A DNA stretch of 64,000 bases from Priestia megaterium NBRC 15308 = ATCC 14581 (GCF_000832985.1 NZ_CP009920.1:4024501-4088500), one strand, 5' to 3'. Positions 44,541-54,063 are shown, counted from the stretch's first letter. The notes: generated by a model not told the origin, from the letters alone. Numbers and translations: made by a program.

Positions 44541-45309
44541 AAATGACATATTTGCACGGGGAAATGGTGCATTTTTTTAAAAGACTAGTGATACCAAGGG
44601 ACGAGACATCCATTTAAAAGGTGACATATTTGCACGGAGATGTGGAGCAAAAATAGTGTTATATTTCATAAACGTTGATAAAACAGCATTCTTAAGACAA
44701 ATGTCGTATTATGACGGATGAAATACACGTAATGTGACAAATTCAAAAAAAATTTTGATGTAAAAATGACATATTTGCACGGAGAATAGGAGCAAAAATG
44801 ATAAAAATAAAGATTCGGGCGACAAAGTGACACATTTACACGGAAAATAGGGACATAAAACAAAAAAATGCCCTTTTTTAGACACAGAAAGTTCACATTT
44901 TTACAAAGAATAAATGAACATTTGCAGAAAAAATCGCGCTTTTTTAAAAAAGTGGCATATTTGCACGGGAATCTGGAGCAAAAAACACTTTTGCACGGAG
45001 ATTTGGAGCCAAAAATGCAGAAAACGGAGGGGGAAAGTCGCTGTCTCAAGAAAAATTATGTAAAAGTGGCATATTTGCACGGAAGATTGGAGCCAAACTT
45101 ATAGTAAATGCAGTATAGAAAGAAAAACGGCACATTCGCACGGGGATCTGGAGCAAAAAACAATTATAAATACTTTTTTAGACACAAAAAGTTCATAAAA
45201 TGATAAGAAAGATGAAGTTTAATAACTATATCAGCAGGGGAAATAGTATGTTTATATGGAGAATTGGAGCAAAAAAACACTTTTGCACGGAAATGTGGAG
45301 CAAAAAATG
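44541..45309. repeat. Iteron-like repeat array
   Basis: About nine good copies, plus degenerate ones near 44889 and 45236. Consensus GTGACATATTTGCACGGAGA followed by a TNTGGAGCAAAAA half. Core TTGCACGG starts at about 44552, 44630, 44775, 44961, 44991, 45075 and 45283, with variant copies at 44836 and 45136. All copies have the same orientation and irregular spacing of 30-147 bp, lying between the two minus-strand replication-type genes. Repeated, directly oriented ~32-bp units next to Rep genes are typical of plasmid origins. No protein-coding gene is likely in this interval. Confidence 0.8.
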
Positions 45310-45331
45310 CAGTAACTAATGGTAGGGAGAT

Positions 45332-45375
45332 AAAAAGAATGCTCTTATAAAGATCATAAGAGCATTCTTTTTTTT
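45332..45375. terminator. Terminator between the second rep gene and the iterons
   Basis: Perfect 17-bp arms 45332-45348 and 45356-45372, loop AAAGATC. A- and T-runs flank it, so it can stop transcription from either side. Confidence 0.92.
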
Positions 45376-46810
45376 AGCCTATAGAACTTGTTACGTTTTG
45401 ATAAATAGAAAGGGGAGCATATTCGTAATCACCAGCTAGTAAGTCTTTTACTTCACTTTCTCCCACAGGAATAAAGGTAATCTGAAACACTTGGCCCACT
45501 CTTTTATAGGATTGGACAGCTAGTTTTTGTTCGACTAGCTCATCTAAGGCTGTTTCAATTTCGACAAGGTTTTCTTTTTTTCGTCTTTTTCGAAAGCGGA
45601 CTCTTGTCGAAAAATATAAATAATCTCTTGTGACATTGTATGAAGATTTTGTTTCATAGCAAATGAGACGCTCTTTTTGCATAACGAATAGCAAATGATA
45701 AGCGGCGTCTAAACTTAATTTTTCTACTTTATTTTTATAAATACGCACCGTTTGGCGTTGAATATAGTCTCTATATATCACTTCATTGACGTGAATTTCA
45801 GCAATTCGCGTTCCGTTGGGCATGGTAGTAATATCCACAAAGTCAAAAATACCGTAGGCAATTTTCTTATTATGCTGTACTTTTGTCATGCTATAGTGCT
45901 TCATTTTTGTAATTCTTTCTTCTATCATCTGATAGTTGCGCTTACTGTCTGTTTTATAAAGTGCTTTCACAAGGTCACCAATTTTTACGTTAATAATTTT
46001 TTGTGTAGCGAACAATTCGTCGCGTTGGCTCATGATCTCTAAAAACACTTTATAATCAAACCGATCTAAATCACTAATTTTATTTCCATTTTCTTCAGCG
46101 TATTCTTTTTCTATTAACAATTCGTAATCTGTCCCGTCTTCAGAGTTATAAGTACTTAAGAAATATTCTTTTCCTTCTTTCTCTAATAGGGGTTGCTCGA
46201 CGAGAAGCTTTGCTCTTGAGTTAGAGAAAAAAGGATTCTCTACAGTTGAAAAAGGGCTCTCAATAATACTATGATTTCCGTTTTGGAAGCTTGGGTCCAG
46301 TATAGTAAGCCCAATAATAATAGATATATCCGTATGGATTGCTTTTTCTCGCTGGGTCTTGGTTTTTTGATGAATATAAGGATAATCCGTTAAGAAGAAG
46401 CTATCTTCTTGACTCCATTCACGTAGGATACCAATTCGTTTATCAATGACTTCTTCCGGAGATGATACGTTTTCAAACTGTTTGCAAAAGAGTTCTTTTC
46501 CATTCGTTTTATAATAAGCTGTTAGCGCTTTGTATTCGCCAATCAGCTCTTTATTTTTCTTAGGCTTTTTTTGCTCATAGTCGCGTATAGCAGCATCTAA
46601 CCATCTGCGTTTCGTACGATTGAGAAAGTCCTTTTTTAAAATCCTCAACGCTTCGTTTACATCTTTATTTTCAAAGTGCTGCTGATAAAGAGGGAGGATG
46701 GTGCTTTCTAAATCACCTTTTATACTTTCATTATAAACAGATAAGAGGCGTAATTTAGATACTCTATCAATGACTTCGCGTATGAGTAAAGATGAATAAT
46801 CCATACACAT
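45374..46810 (-). CDS. Replication initiator-like protein
   Basis: A 478-residue protein. The C-terminal half (about 255-470) looks like paired winged-helix domains of plasmid initiators: KVFLEIMSQRDELFATQKI, DLVKALYKTDSKRNYQMIEE, and KLSLDAAYHLLFVMQKERL. The N-terminal 230 residues are helical and unrecognised. ATG 46810 is 4 nt after AAGGAGG; a second ATG at 46804 has better spacing. It is upstream of an iteron array and a second HTH protein on the same strand, so a Rep role is likely. No par or mob genes are seen. Confidence 0.65.
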   Translation of the reverse strand: MCMDYSSLLIREVIDRVSKLRLLSVYNESIKGDLESTILPLYQQHFENKDVNEALRILKKDFLNRTKRRWLDAAIRDYEQKKPKKNKELIGEYKALTAYYKTNGKELFCKQFENVSSPEEVIDKRIGILREWSQEDSFFLTDYPYIHQKTKTQREKAIHTDISIIIGLTILDPSFQNGNHSIIESPFSTVENPFFSNSRAKLLVEQPLLEKEGKEYFLSTYNSEDGTDYELLIEKEYAEENGNKISDLDRFDYKVFLEIMSQRDELFATQKIINVKIGDLVKALYKTDSKRNYQMIEERITKMKHYSMTKVQHNKKIAYGIFDFVDITTMPNGTRIAEIHVNEVIYRDYIQRQTVRIYKNKVEKLSLDAAYHLLFVMQKERLICYETKSSYNVTRDYLYFSTRVRFRKRRKKENLVEIETALDELVEQKLAVQSYKRVGQVFQITFIPVGESEVKDLLAGDYEYAPLSIYQNVTSSIG

Positions 46811-47180
46811 CTAACCTCCTTAACCTTAAGTTAGTCATTTTAATCCTTAGCTGGATAGTGGCTTTAAATCTATTGTAATGCACGAAAGTTCGATGCTACA
46901 AACAAAAAAAGGCTACTATCTATAGTCTATTTTTCATTATACACGTGCAAAGCAGAGGAAGGGGGAGATTTTCTCATTTTCTTTTTTAGTAATCTACATT
47001 TGGTCATGAAGCATATATATTTGCCGTGTAGCTTATGTATGGAGGATAAACGTGTCTGCAAGACCGCTAATTCTGCTACCGAGTTTAATGGACTGATAGA
47101 AAGTATCTCAAAATAAAAGGATATTAGCGATTAAAAGAGAATACGTTGTAAAACTACTAAACCTATACCGGAGGTCATAA
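46811..47180. other. Gene-free interval
   Basis: 370 bp between the divergent rep-type gene and the VOC gene. It contains only the rep promoter region and a short T-rich stretch; no gene, repeat or RNA was recognised. Confidence 0.5.
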
Positions 47181-47531
47181 ATGAACCCTATATTAAATGA
47201 AGTAGGCACGGTTTTTATTCCTGTAAAGGACATAAAAAAAGCACGAGATTGGTATTGTGACATACTAGGTTTGATAGCAGATGGAGACATTTTATATGAT
47301 CATTTATATGTGATACCTATGAATGGAACAGGAATTGTATTAGATAGCAAAACTTATTCAAAAAATACGCTTTTTAAAACGCCAGCTTTTCATTTGAATA
47401 CAAACGATATCAAAGAAGCTTATGAATATATGAAGCAGAAAAAAGTAGAGCTAACGACAGGAATTCAACACAATCATTGGTTTACATTTAAAGATCCGGA
47501 TGGAAATCACCTGATGGTGTGTCAGTGCTGA
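47181..47531 (+). CDS. VOC (glyoxalase/dioxygenase-fold) protein
   Basis: A 116-residue single VOC module: VFIPVKDIKKARDWYCDILG at the N terminus and WFTFKDPDGNHLMVCQC at the C terminus, with a conserved Glu/His type metal-site pattern only partly present. Such small proteins include resistance enzymes, isomerases and unknowns. CGGAGG sits 7 nt before ATG 47181. It stands alone beyond the replicon. Confidence 0.82.
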   Translation: MNPILNEVGTVFIPVKDIKKARDWYCDILGLIADGDILYDHLYVIPMNGTGIVLDSKTYSKNTLFKTPAFHLNTNDIKEAYEYMKQKKVELTTGIQHNHWFTFKDPDGNHLMVCQC

Positions 47532-47552
47532 ACCCATGGGAAGATAAAAGAC

Positions 47553-47800
47553 ATTAGGACATAACGAAATTACCCCAATCTAAAGACGAACAAATGAGAT
47601 AAAGGAGCTGAACCGCTTGTGACACCGCTGTTGAGTTTCGTGTAAGACTTCCGCTTTTCACGCAGAAGTCTTCACCTTGCCCTCCAATCAACAGCTAGAA
47701 GCAGCTGCACGAACCCTATGTTCAATATGACAACAAAAAATCCGAACCATTAATCAGATTAATAGTTCGGATTTAACTTCAACTAAGATGCTTTTTTACC
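47553..47800 (-). repeat. Dispersed repeat, copy 3 (reverse orientation)
   Basis: Read on the minus strand it contains CATCTTAGTTGAAG, a hairpin with AAATCCGAACTATTAATC, the GTTGATTGGAGGGCAAGG block, the GTGTCACAAGCGGTTCAGC block, and the end ATTTCGTTATGTCCTAA. The block order is as in copies 2 and 5. Confidence 0.82.
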
Positions 47801-47826
47801 AGCTTCTATTGGATAGCCTCGACATT

Positions 47827-48918
47827 TTACAATTTGACAGATTTGTTTCTGAATTGAATCATTCTTACAATATTTATCACAATTGTTTTTGTTACAGCAT
47901 AAGCTGGAATCGCTAAGATCATTCCGAGTATTCCTGCAATATTACCCGCAACAAGCAATAAAATAATAATCGTTAAAGGATGAGTGTTTAATTTCTTTCC
48001 AATTACCAGCGGAGAAATAATGTTCCCATCTAGCTGTTGAACGATTACGACGACGATAATTACTAATATCGCTTTTGTAGGAGAGTATAATAAACCTACG
48101 ATTAAAGCAGGTGCTACGCCAATGAAAGGGCCGACGTACGGGATAATATTAGTAAGGGCTCCTATTAGTGCGAGTATCAATGCATAGGGTAACCCTATGA
48201 TGAGGTAACCAATGAATGTACTAATACCCACAAACAAACAAACGAGCATTTGGCCTTGAATATAAGTAGCTAGCGTATTTGTTGTTTCTTTCATTGTACG
48301 TAACGTTTCTTTTCGGTAAGAAGCAGGAACCATACGCAGCGTGTTTTTACGAAGTTTATGGCTGTCTTTAAGCATATAAAAAAGAATGAAAGGAACGGTT
48401 ACAACCGTAAGTGTAATATTCGTTACGACGCTTAAAACAGATGAAATACTGTTTGTGAGATTCGTAGGTAAAGTAGACGCGTAGTTTAAAAGTGACTCTT
48501 CAATATGATCGAGCGACACATATTTTTGTTCAACGAGCCAGTTAAACCATCTTGAGTTAGATAAATCATTTATGTACTCTCTCGTTTCTACAATGTAAGA
48601 CGGAATATTTTTAGCCAAATCAGTTAATTGCTTAGATAAAGTAGGTCCCACACCGCCCACAATAGAAGCAATTACGCCGATAAAAACAACGTATAATAGT
48701 AAAATGGCCAGTGTTTTTGGCACTTTTTTTCTTGTGAGAAATGACACAATTGGTTCGAATAAAAAGAAAAGAAAACCAGCTACGAGAATAGGGAAAAACA
48801 AAGTGGAGATAAACACACCGATTGGTAGAAAAACAAACGAAATATGTTTACAAATGTAAATCAGTAAAGCAATCATTAATAGTTCTAATGTCCAAAAATG
48901 CAGTTTCGATTTAAACAA
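47827..48918 (-). CDS. AI-2E/UPF0118-family membrane permease
   Basis: A 363-residue protein with about seven to eight membrane segments in the AI-2E transporter (YtvI/YdbI/YueF-like) pattern: an N-terminal helical pair, a large central amphipathic region and a C-terminal block containing IPYVGPFIGVAPALIVG and QQLDGNIISPLVIGK. Members export autoinducers or Na+; the substrate is not predictable. The ribosome site GAAAGAGGG precedes ATG 48918. A terminator lies between it and tatA upstream. Confidence 0.88.
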   Translation of the reverse strand: MFKSKLHFWTLELLMIALLIYICKHISFVFLPIGVFISTLFFPILVAGFLFFLFEPIVSFLTRKKVPKTLAILLLYVVFIGVIASIVGGVGPTLSKQLTDLAKNIPSYIVETREYINDLSNSRWFNWLVEQKYVSLDHIEESLLNYASTLPTNLTNSISSVLSVVTNITLTVVTVPFILFYMLKDSHKLRKNTLRMVPASYRKETLRTMKETTNTLATYIQGQMLVCLFVGISTFIGYLIIGLPYALILALIGALTNIIPYVGPFIGVAPALIVGLLYSPTKAILVIIVVVIVQQLDGNIISPLVIGKKLNTHPLTIIILLLVAGNIAGILGMILAIPAYAVTKTIVINIVRMIQFRNKSVKL

Positions 48919-48960
48919 AAAGTTACCCTCTTTCTTTACTATTTTTTACTATCATACATT

Positions 48961-49002
48961 AAAAAAGAAACCCACTGCACGTGAAAAGTGGGCTTTTTAG
49001 TC
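48961..49002. terminator. Terminator between tatA and the AI-2E-type gene
   Basis: CCCACTGCACGTG... pairs CCCACT with AGTGGG through a short inner stem. T-runs on both strands suggest it ends tatA on the minus strand. Confidence 0.7.
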
Positions 49003-49027
49003 TGTATAACTTTTATTTACATAAAAA

Positions 49028-49222
49028 TTAGGATTTTTCCTCTTTATCTTCAGTGGTATCCTCTGGAGTTTTTTTGTCGTCATCCTGTATAATTCCTTCC
49101 GCTGCATTTTTAAATTCTCGCAGGGAATGTCCAAATGCTCGTCCTATGTCCGGCAATTTACTCGGTCCAAATACAATTAAGGCAGTAATCCCGATTACGA
49201 CCATGCTTGTTGCTCCTGGCAT
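49028..49222 (-). CDS. tatA: Sec-independent translocase subunit TatA
   Basis: A 64-residue TatA/E protein. One N-terminal helix (about 5-20, MVVIGITALIVFGPSKLPDI) is followed by the hinge F-G-P, the amphipathic helix IGRAFGHSLREFKNAAEG and an acidic Lys/Asp/Glu-rich tail. It forms the pore of the twin-arginine pathway; no tatC is next to it. GGAG precedes ATG 49222. No Tat substrate was recognised in the window. Confidence 0.9.
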   Translation of the reverse strand: MPGATSMVVIGITALIVFGPSKLPDIGRAFGHSLREFKNAAEGIIQDDDKKTPEDTTEDKEEKS

Positions 49223-49476
49223 GATATCCTCTCCTTTAAAAGCAATGAATATATGAAAATTAAAAAGAGATAGTAAATAAAGTGCATGTTTATACTATTC
49301 ACTTTTCTCTTTAAAATTCCTTTATTTTAAATGATACGAAAATAAGGTGCAGCGGCTATGTATGATTTAAATGCTAACAGTGATATTTCGCATACGAAAT
49401 TAATTATAGCATTAAAGACAGCCGTTCGCCTTATTACCCCTGCATAAGTTCTATGTAAAAAAGTCTTCATAAGAAT

Positions 49477-49662
49477 TTGCAAAGCAACGGAGGCAAATAC
49501 GGCTTATGGATTCGAGCCTATGAACGTTCTCCCGTCACAAACCTAACGATTCGTCATTCTAATTTCCAGCATGTTGCAACATCATTATTGATGGAAAATG
49601 TAAAGGATCCTGCGTTTGAAGAGCTTTGTATAAATGGAAGCTGCATGAACACAAACCGGTAA
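49477..49662 (+). pseudogene. C-terminal relic of a GH28 / pectin-lyase-fold protein
   Basis: A 61-codon open stretch (GKYGLWIRAYERSPVTNLTI...) ending NVKDPAFEELCINGSCMNT resembles the last beta-helix turns of polygalacturonase-type GH28 proteins (I-R-x-S-x-F-x-x-V-A-x... N-V). It has a TTG start only, no ribosome site and a stop just upstream, so it is a fragment of a lost gene. It precedes a repeat and the beta-galactosidase genes. Confidence 0.6.
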
Positions 49663-49699
49663 AAGGTGTGTTTATAATCAGCTGCAAGTAAAAGGCGGA

Positions 49700-49800
49700 A
49701 CAAGAGTATCTTAGCCCCAGAAGTAGCCGCATAATTAATCGAGATTATTGATTAATTGTGCGGTCTTTTTTTATTGTGATGGTGAAGGTAGATTTAATGT
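49700..49800 (+). repeat. Dispersed repeat, copy 4 (partial)
   Basis: Includes AAGAGTATCTTAG and a hairpin (GCCGCATAATTAATC with GATTAATTGTGCGGTC, then seven T). TTATTGTGATGGTGAAGG then matches the block after the hairpin in copies 1 and 5. The rest of the repeat is missing. Confidence 0.65.
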
Positions 49801-49994
49801 GTTAATAATGGTAAAAACCTGCTCTGTAATTTTTACTATTTTATAGATAAGTCAAATGACTCTGACTAATTGATAGATAACATGTATGAAAGAAATTACT
49901 TTTGCTGATTATTTTATAAGCAATTTATTACCTAAATGTGGATATGGTAAGTGTGAGGGAAGATATATAAAAGAATTATAAAAACATTTGTCTT

Positions 49995-50008
49995 TGTAAG
50001 CGTTTTAT
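49995..50008 (+). promoter_or_regulatory. cre-like site 1 of the beta-galactosidase operon
   Basis: TGTAAGCGTTTTAT matches 12 of the 14 cre consensus positions. It is about 275 bp before the gene. Confidence 0.5.
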
Positions 50009-50095
50009 TCTTTATTTTAATAAAGAGCAAAAAAAGGATGTTTTTCTCTAAATTTTTACCATTGAATATTTTGAATAAAGTTCATAAAATAAACT

Positions 50096-50109
50096 TGTAA
50101 GCGTTTTAA
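50096..50109 (+). promoter_or_regulatory. cre-like site 2 of the beta-galactosidase operon
   Basis: TGTAAGCGTTTTAA matches the cre consensus except for one position. Together with site 1 it suggests CcpA control of the GH42 gene. Confidence 0.6.
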
Positions 50110-50270
50110 AAAATTAGAAAGTATGTATCTTGAAAGTTGAATAGAGATTTATTTATGAAGAAAATAAATGTGATTTTTTTGCTTTTGATCCCTGTTTCCG
50201 AGTAGACCTTAACAGTTAGCAGCAAATTATTCATTTAATGAAATAAAGAAATAGATAGGAGTAGAGAAAA

Positions 50271-52226
50271 ATGTACATCGGTGTCGATTATTACCCTGAA
50301 CATTGGCCAGAAAATATGATAGAAGAAGATATCCAAGGCATTAAAGAGCTAGGATCAAACATGGTAAGAATAGGAGAGTTTGCTTGGCACCTAATGGAGC
50401 CTAAAGAAGGTGAATATGACTTCTCCTTTTTTGATAGCGTTATCAATAAGCTTAAAAAACAGAATATTGATGTTATGTTTGGTACGCCTACTGCCACTTT
50501 TCCGGCTTGGCTTGCGAAGCAGCATCCTTCTATTTTATCAAAAGATGAAAACGGGGCGGTCAGAGCCTTTGGAGGAAGACGTCAATATTGTTTTAATTCG
50601 CCCCTTTACCGAAAGTATAGCGCTCAGATTACAGAACAACTCGTAAAGCACTACTGCTCAGAAGAAGCAATTGTAGCATGGCAAGTTGACAATGAATTTG
50701 GCCATGAAGGCAGTGACATGTGTTACTGCGAACAATGTCATAAAGAGTTTCAGCAGTTTTTGGAAAGACAATATAAAGATATCAATGAGCTAAATGAAAA
50801 GTATGGCACTATTTTCTGGGGACAAACATATAACGAGTTTACTGAAGTGCCTATGCCCGTAAAAACAATTACGACACACAGCCCTTCGCTAAAGCTTGAC
50901 TGGGCGCGCTTTCGTTCTTTTTCGTTAAACAGATACGCTCACGAACAAACAGCGATTGTGAAGAAATATAAAGGTGATCACCAGCTGTTGACAACGAACG
51001 TATCAGGGGGCTTTTTTGATAAATGGTTTGACCATGAAGAAAATCTAGAAGTAATGGACTTTGTATCTTATGACAATTATCCGGTATGGGGCGGTCAAAC
51101 AGAGCCCATTACCCCGGCTCATATTGCATTAGGGCATGATTTTAATAGAGGTTTGCTACATAAAAACTTCTGGATTGTAGAGGAATTAATGGGCGCTCAA
51201 GGTCATGATATCATCGGTTATCTTCCGCGACCTAACCAGGCAAAAATGTGGTCTTATCAGGCGTTTGCTCATGGATGTACGAATATGCTGTATTTCCGTT
51301 GGCGCGGAATGACAAGAGGAGCCGAGCAATACTGCTATGGAGTTGTAGGTCACGATAATCATTATGGAAGACGCTACAAAGAAGTTCAGTCGTTATTTAG
51401 TGAAATCGTTCATTATGAACATGTACTTGAGTCTGGTATTAAATCCGATGTTGCCGTTTTGTATGACTATGAAAATATATGGTCATGGCGCTTTCAGCAG
51501 CAAAGTGAAGGATTTGACTTTACGCAGGAGCTGCTTCGAGGATATACACCGTTTTATAAGTTGAATACACCTATTGATGTTATTCCTGCTTCGAGAGATT
51601 TTTCAAGCTATAAAGTATTGGTTGTTCCGGCTTTGCAAATCATTGATGAAGAACTAGGTAAAAGATTTACTGAATTTACTGAAAACGGAGGCGTCATCGT
51701 TTTTACGTTTAGAACCGGCATTAAAGACAAACAAAATAATATTCACTTTAAACAGACGCTGCCCGGATATGTAAAAGAAATAACAGGGATTGAAATTCAT
51801 GAAGTGGAAGCACTATCTTCTACTCAGAAAGCAGCTATTAAAGGGGTAGGACCGTATGAAGGAGAACAAGCAAGTGTGTCCGTGTGGAGAGACATTATCA
51901 CACCTGTAACAGCTGAAGTGCTGTATGAGTATGACGATCCATTTTATAATCAAGCGGCTGTAACAAAAAATCAGTTTGGTCGCGGGACGGTTTATTATGT
52001 AGGCTGTGGAATTGAAGAGCAGACTTTTGAAAAAATTGCGCTTGATATTGTAAAACAGCAGCATATTGAGCATACGGAAAGTGAAGAGGGAATTGAAGTA
52101 TATCCTCGCAAGCTTGGAGAGAAGAGTTATTCCTTTCTTATGAACCATACGCCCGAAGTAAAAGTGTTTAAAGATATTGTTCTGCAGCCTTACGAAAGTC
52201 GAGTTGTGGAAAATATACAGCCGTAA
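50271..52226 (+). CDS. GH42 beta-galactosidase
   Basis: A 651-residue cytoplasmic GH42 enzyme. The catalytic acid/base is E142 in AWQVDNEFGHE; the nucleophile is most likely E304 in WIVEELMGAQG. A zinc-binding cysteine cluster can be seen (C107, C151, C153, C156), and YDNYPVWG marks the active-site barrel. It cleaves beta-1,4-galactosides such as galactan oligomers or lactose. ATG 50271 is preceded by a weak AGGAGTAGAG site. It is paired with the symporter downstream. Confidence 0.93.
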   Translation: MYIGVDYYPEHWPENMIEEDIQGIKELGSNMVRIGEFAWHLMEPKEGEYDFSFFDSVINKLKKQNIDVMFGTPTATFPAWLAKQHPSILSKDENGAVRAFGGRRQYCFNSPLYRKYSAQITEQLVKHYCSEEAIVAWQVDNEFGHEGSDMCYCEQCHKEFQQFLERQYKDINELNEKYGTIFWGQTYNEFTEVPMPVKTITTHSPSLKLDWARFRSFSLNRYAHEQTAIVKKYKGDHQLLTTNVSGGFFDKWFDHEENLEVMDFVSYDNYPVWGGQTEPITPAHIALGHDFNRGLLHKNFWIVEELMGAQGHDIIGYLPRPNQAKMWSYQAFAHGCTNMLYFRWRGMTRGAEQYCYGVVGHDNHYGRRYKEVQSLFSEIVHYEHVLESGIKSDVAVLYDYENIWSWRFQQQSEGFDFTQELLRGYTPFYKLNTPIDVIPASRDFSSYKVLVVPALQIIDEELGKRFTEFTENGGVIVFTFRTGIKDKQNNIHFKQTLPGYVKEITGIEIHEVEALSSTQKAAIKGVGPYEGEQASVSVWRDIITPVTAEVLYEYDDPFYNQAAVTKNQFGRGTVYYVGCGIEEQTFEKIALDIVKQQHIEHTESEEGIEVYPRKLGEKSYSFLMNHTPEVKVFKDIVLQPYESRVVENIQP

Positions 52227-52231
52227 TAGAA

Positions 52232-52264
52232 GACTAGAATCTCAAAAAGCAATAAGATTCTAGT
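52232..52264 (+). terminator. Intercistronic hairpin in the galactosidase operon
   Basis: GACTAGAATCT and AGATTCTAGTC, loop 11 nt, without a T-run. It probably tunes expression rather than terminating. Confidence 0.45.
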
Positions 52265-52275
52265 CACCAATGAGA

Positions 52276-52289
52276 TGAAAGCGTTTTAT
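52276..52289 (+). promoter_or_regulatory. cre-like site 3 before the symporter gene
   Basis: TGAAAGCGTTTTAT matches the cre consensus at 12 of 14 positions, 22 bp before the symporter start, downstream of the beta-galactosidase gene. Confidence 0.5.
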
Positions 52290-52310
52290 AGGAGAAGGGA
52301 GTTAAGTTAT

Positions 52311-53675
52311 ATGAGCATGGGGGTACAGTCAAAAGTTTCTCTAAAAACCGTATTATCATACGGAATGGGGAGTTTTGGAAACAATATTATTTATGCATTA
52401 ACAAGTACATATTTAATGATTTTTTATACGGATAGCGTAGGACTAAATGCTGCAGCCGTAGGAACTTTATTTCTTATTGCGAGAATATGGGATGGAATTG
52501 CAGACATTATTATCGGAATGGTTGTTGATAATACAGAAACGAGATTTGGTAAGTTTAGGCCGTATCTTTTAATAGGCGGATTTTTTGCAGCAGTTGCTAC
52601 AGTCGCGTGTTTTATTAGTCCTGATCTTTCTCATACAGGAAAATTAATTTACGCTTATATCACCTATATCGCATGGGGAACAAGCTTTGCTATTATGGAT
52701 ATTCCCTATTGGTCGCTTTCAGCAACCATTACACAAGATGTAAAAGAACGAAATAAAGTAGTGGCGTTTCCTAGAACCATTGCAGCAGTAGGGTCTTTAT
52801 TTGCTAGTTTATTAACTCTTCCACTAGCTCATTATTTTGGAAACTGGTTTATGCTTAGTCTTATTTATGCGTGTATCTTAATGATTACAATGATTATTAC
52901 ATTTTCAGGAGTAAAAGAAAACTATACCGTAAAAAGACAGGAAAAGCAGACGCCAAAAGCAGTTTGGAACTTATTTATTCAAAATAAACCGTTGCGTTAT
53001 CTAATTTTCTCGATGCTTTTAGTTGAAACGATTTTAACAATTCGAACTACGTTTTCTATTTACTATTTTAAATACAATTTAAATGCAGAGAATATCGCGT
53101 CTCTTTATTTAACCTTATTTTTTACAGCACAAATTGTAGGAGCGATCGCGTCTCCTTTCATTTCAAACAAATTTGGAAAGAAACGCGCAGCAATAGGGGG
53201 AATTGCCCTAAATGCTGTAGCCACTCTTACAATGTTTGTAACCGGTTTTCACGTTATGCCTGTAATGATTTTAAGCTTTTTAGCTTCTTTCGGCGGTGGA
53301 GTTAGCAACATTGCTCAAACATCTATGCTCGCTGACTGTGTAGAATACGGAGAGTGGAAAACGGGGAACCGAGCGGAAGGAATGGTGTTTTCTACGAATA
53401 TTTTCAAAACAAAGGTTGCTTCAGCAGTGGGTGGAGCAGTAGGCGGGTACATCCTTTCAGCAGTAGGATACGTGCCAAATCAAATTCAGTCACACAGCAC
53501 GCTCATTTGGATCGCTTTAATCTTTACAATCATTCCGGGGATTCTTTGCTTGTTATCACTTGTCCCACTGGCAAAATATGAGTTGACGGAAAAGAGATAT
53601 TTAGAAATTTTACAAGATATGAAAAAGCGCTCAGGCCGCATAAAAGAAAAAACGGCTATGAAGGTGCCTAGCTAA
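52311..53675 (+). CDS. GPH-family sugar/cation symporter (MelB-like)
   Basis: A 454-residue MFS protein of the glycoside-pentoside-hexuronide type. The first helix reads SYGMGSFGNNIIYAL, and RIWDGIADIIIGMVVDNTETRFGKFRPYL is split between helices 2 and 3. About 12 membrane helices are predicted. It lies 84 bp downstream of the GH42 gene with an intervening cre-like site, so it probably imports the beta-galactoside cleaved by that enzyme. ATG 52311 follows GAAGGGAG; the upstream in-frame ATG overlaps the cre. Confidence 0.9.
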   Translation: MSMGVQSKVSLKTVLSYGMGSFGNNIIYALTSTYLMIFYTDSVGLNAAAVGTLFLIARIWDGIADIIIGMVVDNTETRFGKFRPYLLIGGFFAAVATVACFISPDLSHTGKLIYAYITYIAWGTSFAIMDIPYWSLSATITQDVKERNKVVAFPRTIAAVGSLFASLLTLPLAHYFGNWFMLSLIYACILMITMIITFSGVKENYTVKRQEKQTPKAVWNLFIQNKPLRYLIFSMLLVETILTIRTTFSIYYFKYNLNAENIASLYLTLFFTAQIVGAIASPFISNKFGKKRAAIGGIALNAVATLTMFVTGFHVMPVMILSFLASFGGGVSNIAQTSMLADCVEYGEWKTGNRAEGMVFSTNIFKTKVASAVGGAVGGYILSAVGYVPNQIQSHSTLIWIALIFTIIPGILCLLSLVPLAKYELTEKRYLEILQDMKKRSGRIKEKTAMKVPS

Positions 53676-53792
53676 TTCAAATCAGCACAAGCATTGTACA
53701 CAAAAACAACAAGAAAAAAAGACTGCATTTTCTCAGCTCCTCTTGCTATGATGTCAGGTAGACAGATATCAATGTAAAGAGGAGTTTTGTTT

Positions 53793-54038
53793 ATGTTTAT
53801 TAATTTTTCAAAAGAAGATAAAGATAAAATGCTGAATGAAATTCAAACGTTTTTTTATAACGAACGAGATGAAGAAATCAGTGAATTTGCTGCGGAAAAT
53901 GTATTAGAGTTTATTAAAGAAAATATCGGCCCTCACTTTTATAACCAAGCAATTAAAGATGCAGAAGATATTATGAACCAAGTGATGCTTTCTGCAGAAG
54001 AAAACTTGCATGCATTAAAAAAACCAATCGAAAAGTAG
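53793..54038 (+). CDS. DUF2164 protein
   Basis: An 81-residue helical protein with the DUF2164 pattern: INFSKEDKDKMLNEIQTFFYNERDEEI then AAENVLEFIKENIGPHFYNQAIKDAED (split here for length). Function unknown. ATG 53793 lies 8 nt after GAGGAG and is preferred to the TTG at 53787. A good terminator follows. A short, A-rich gene-free gap of 117 bp precedes it. Confidence 0.85.
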   Translation: MFINFSKEDKDKMLNEIQTFFYNERDEEISEFAAENVLEFIKENIGPHFYNQAIKDAEDIMNQVMLSAEENLHALKKPIEK

Positions 54039-54063
54039 TTCAAAAAAGAAAATATGAAGTAGG

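Noticed and set aside
44868-45104. A 78-codon plus-strand frame with repeated YLHG/LHGDLEPK text
   Set aside because: It is produced by the iteron-like repeats being read in one frame; there is no ribosome site and the repeats are better explained as DNA elements.
44541-45309. CRISPR array
   Set aside because: The repeats differ from each other, spacing is irregular (30-147 bp), and there are no cas genes; they fit iterons.
49053-49256. 67-codon plus-strand frame
   Set aside because: Shadow of tatA, which has clear family features and a ribosome site on the other strand.
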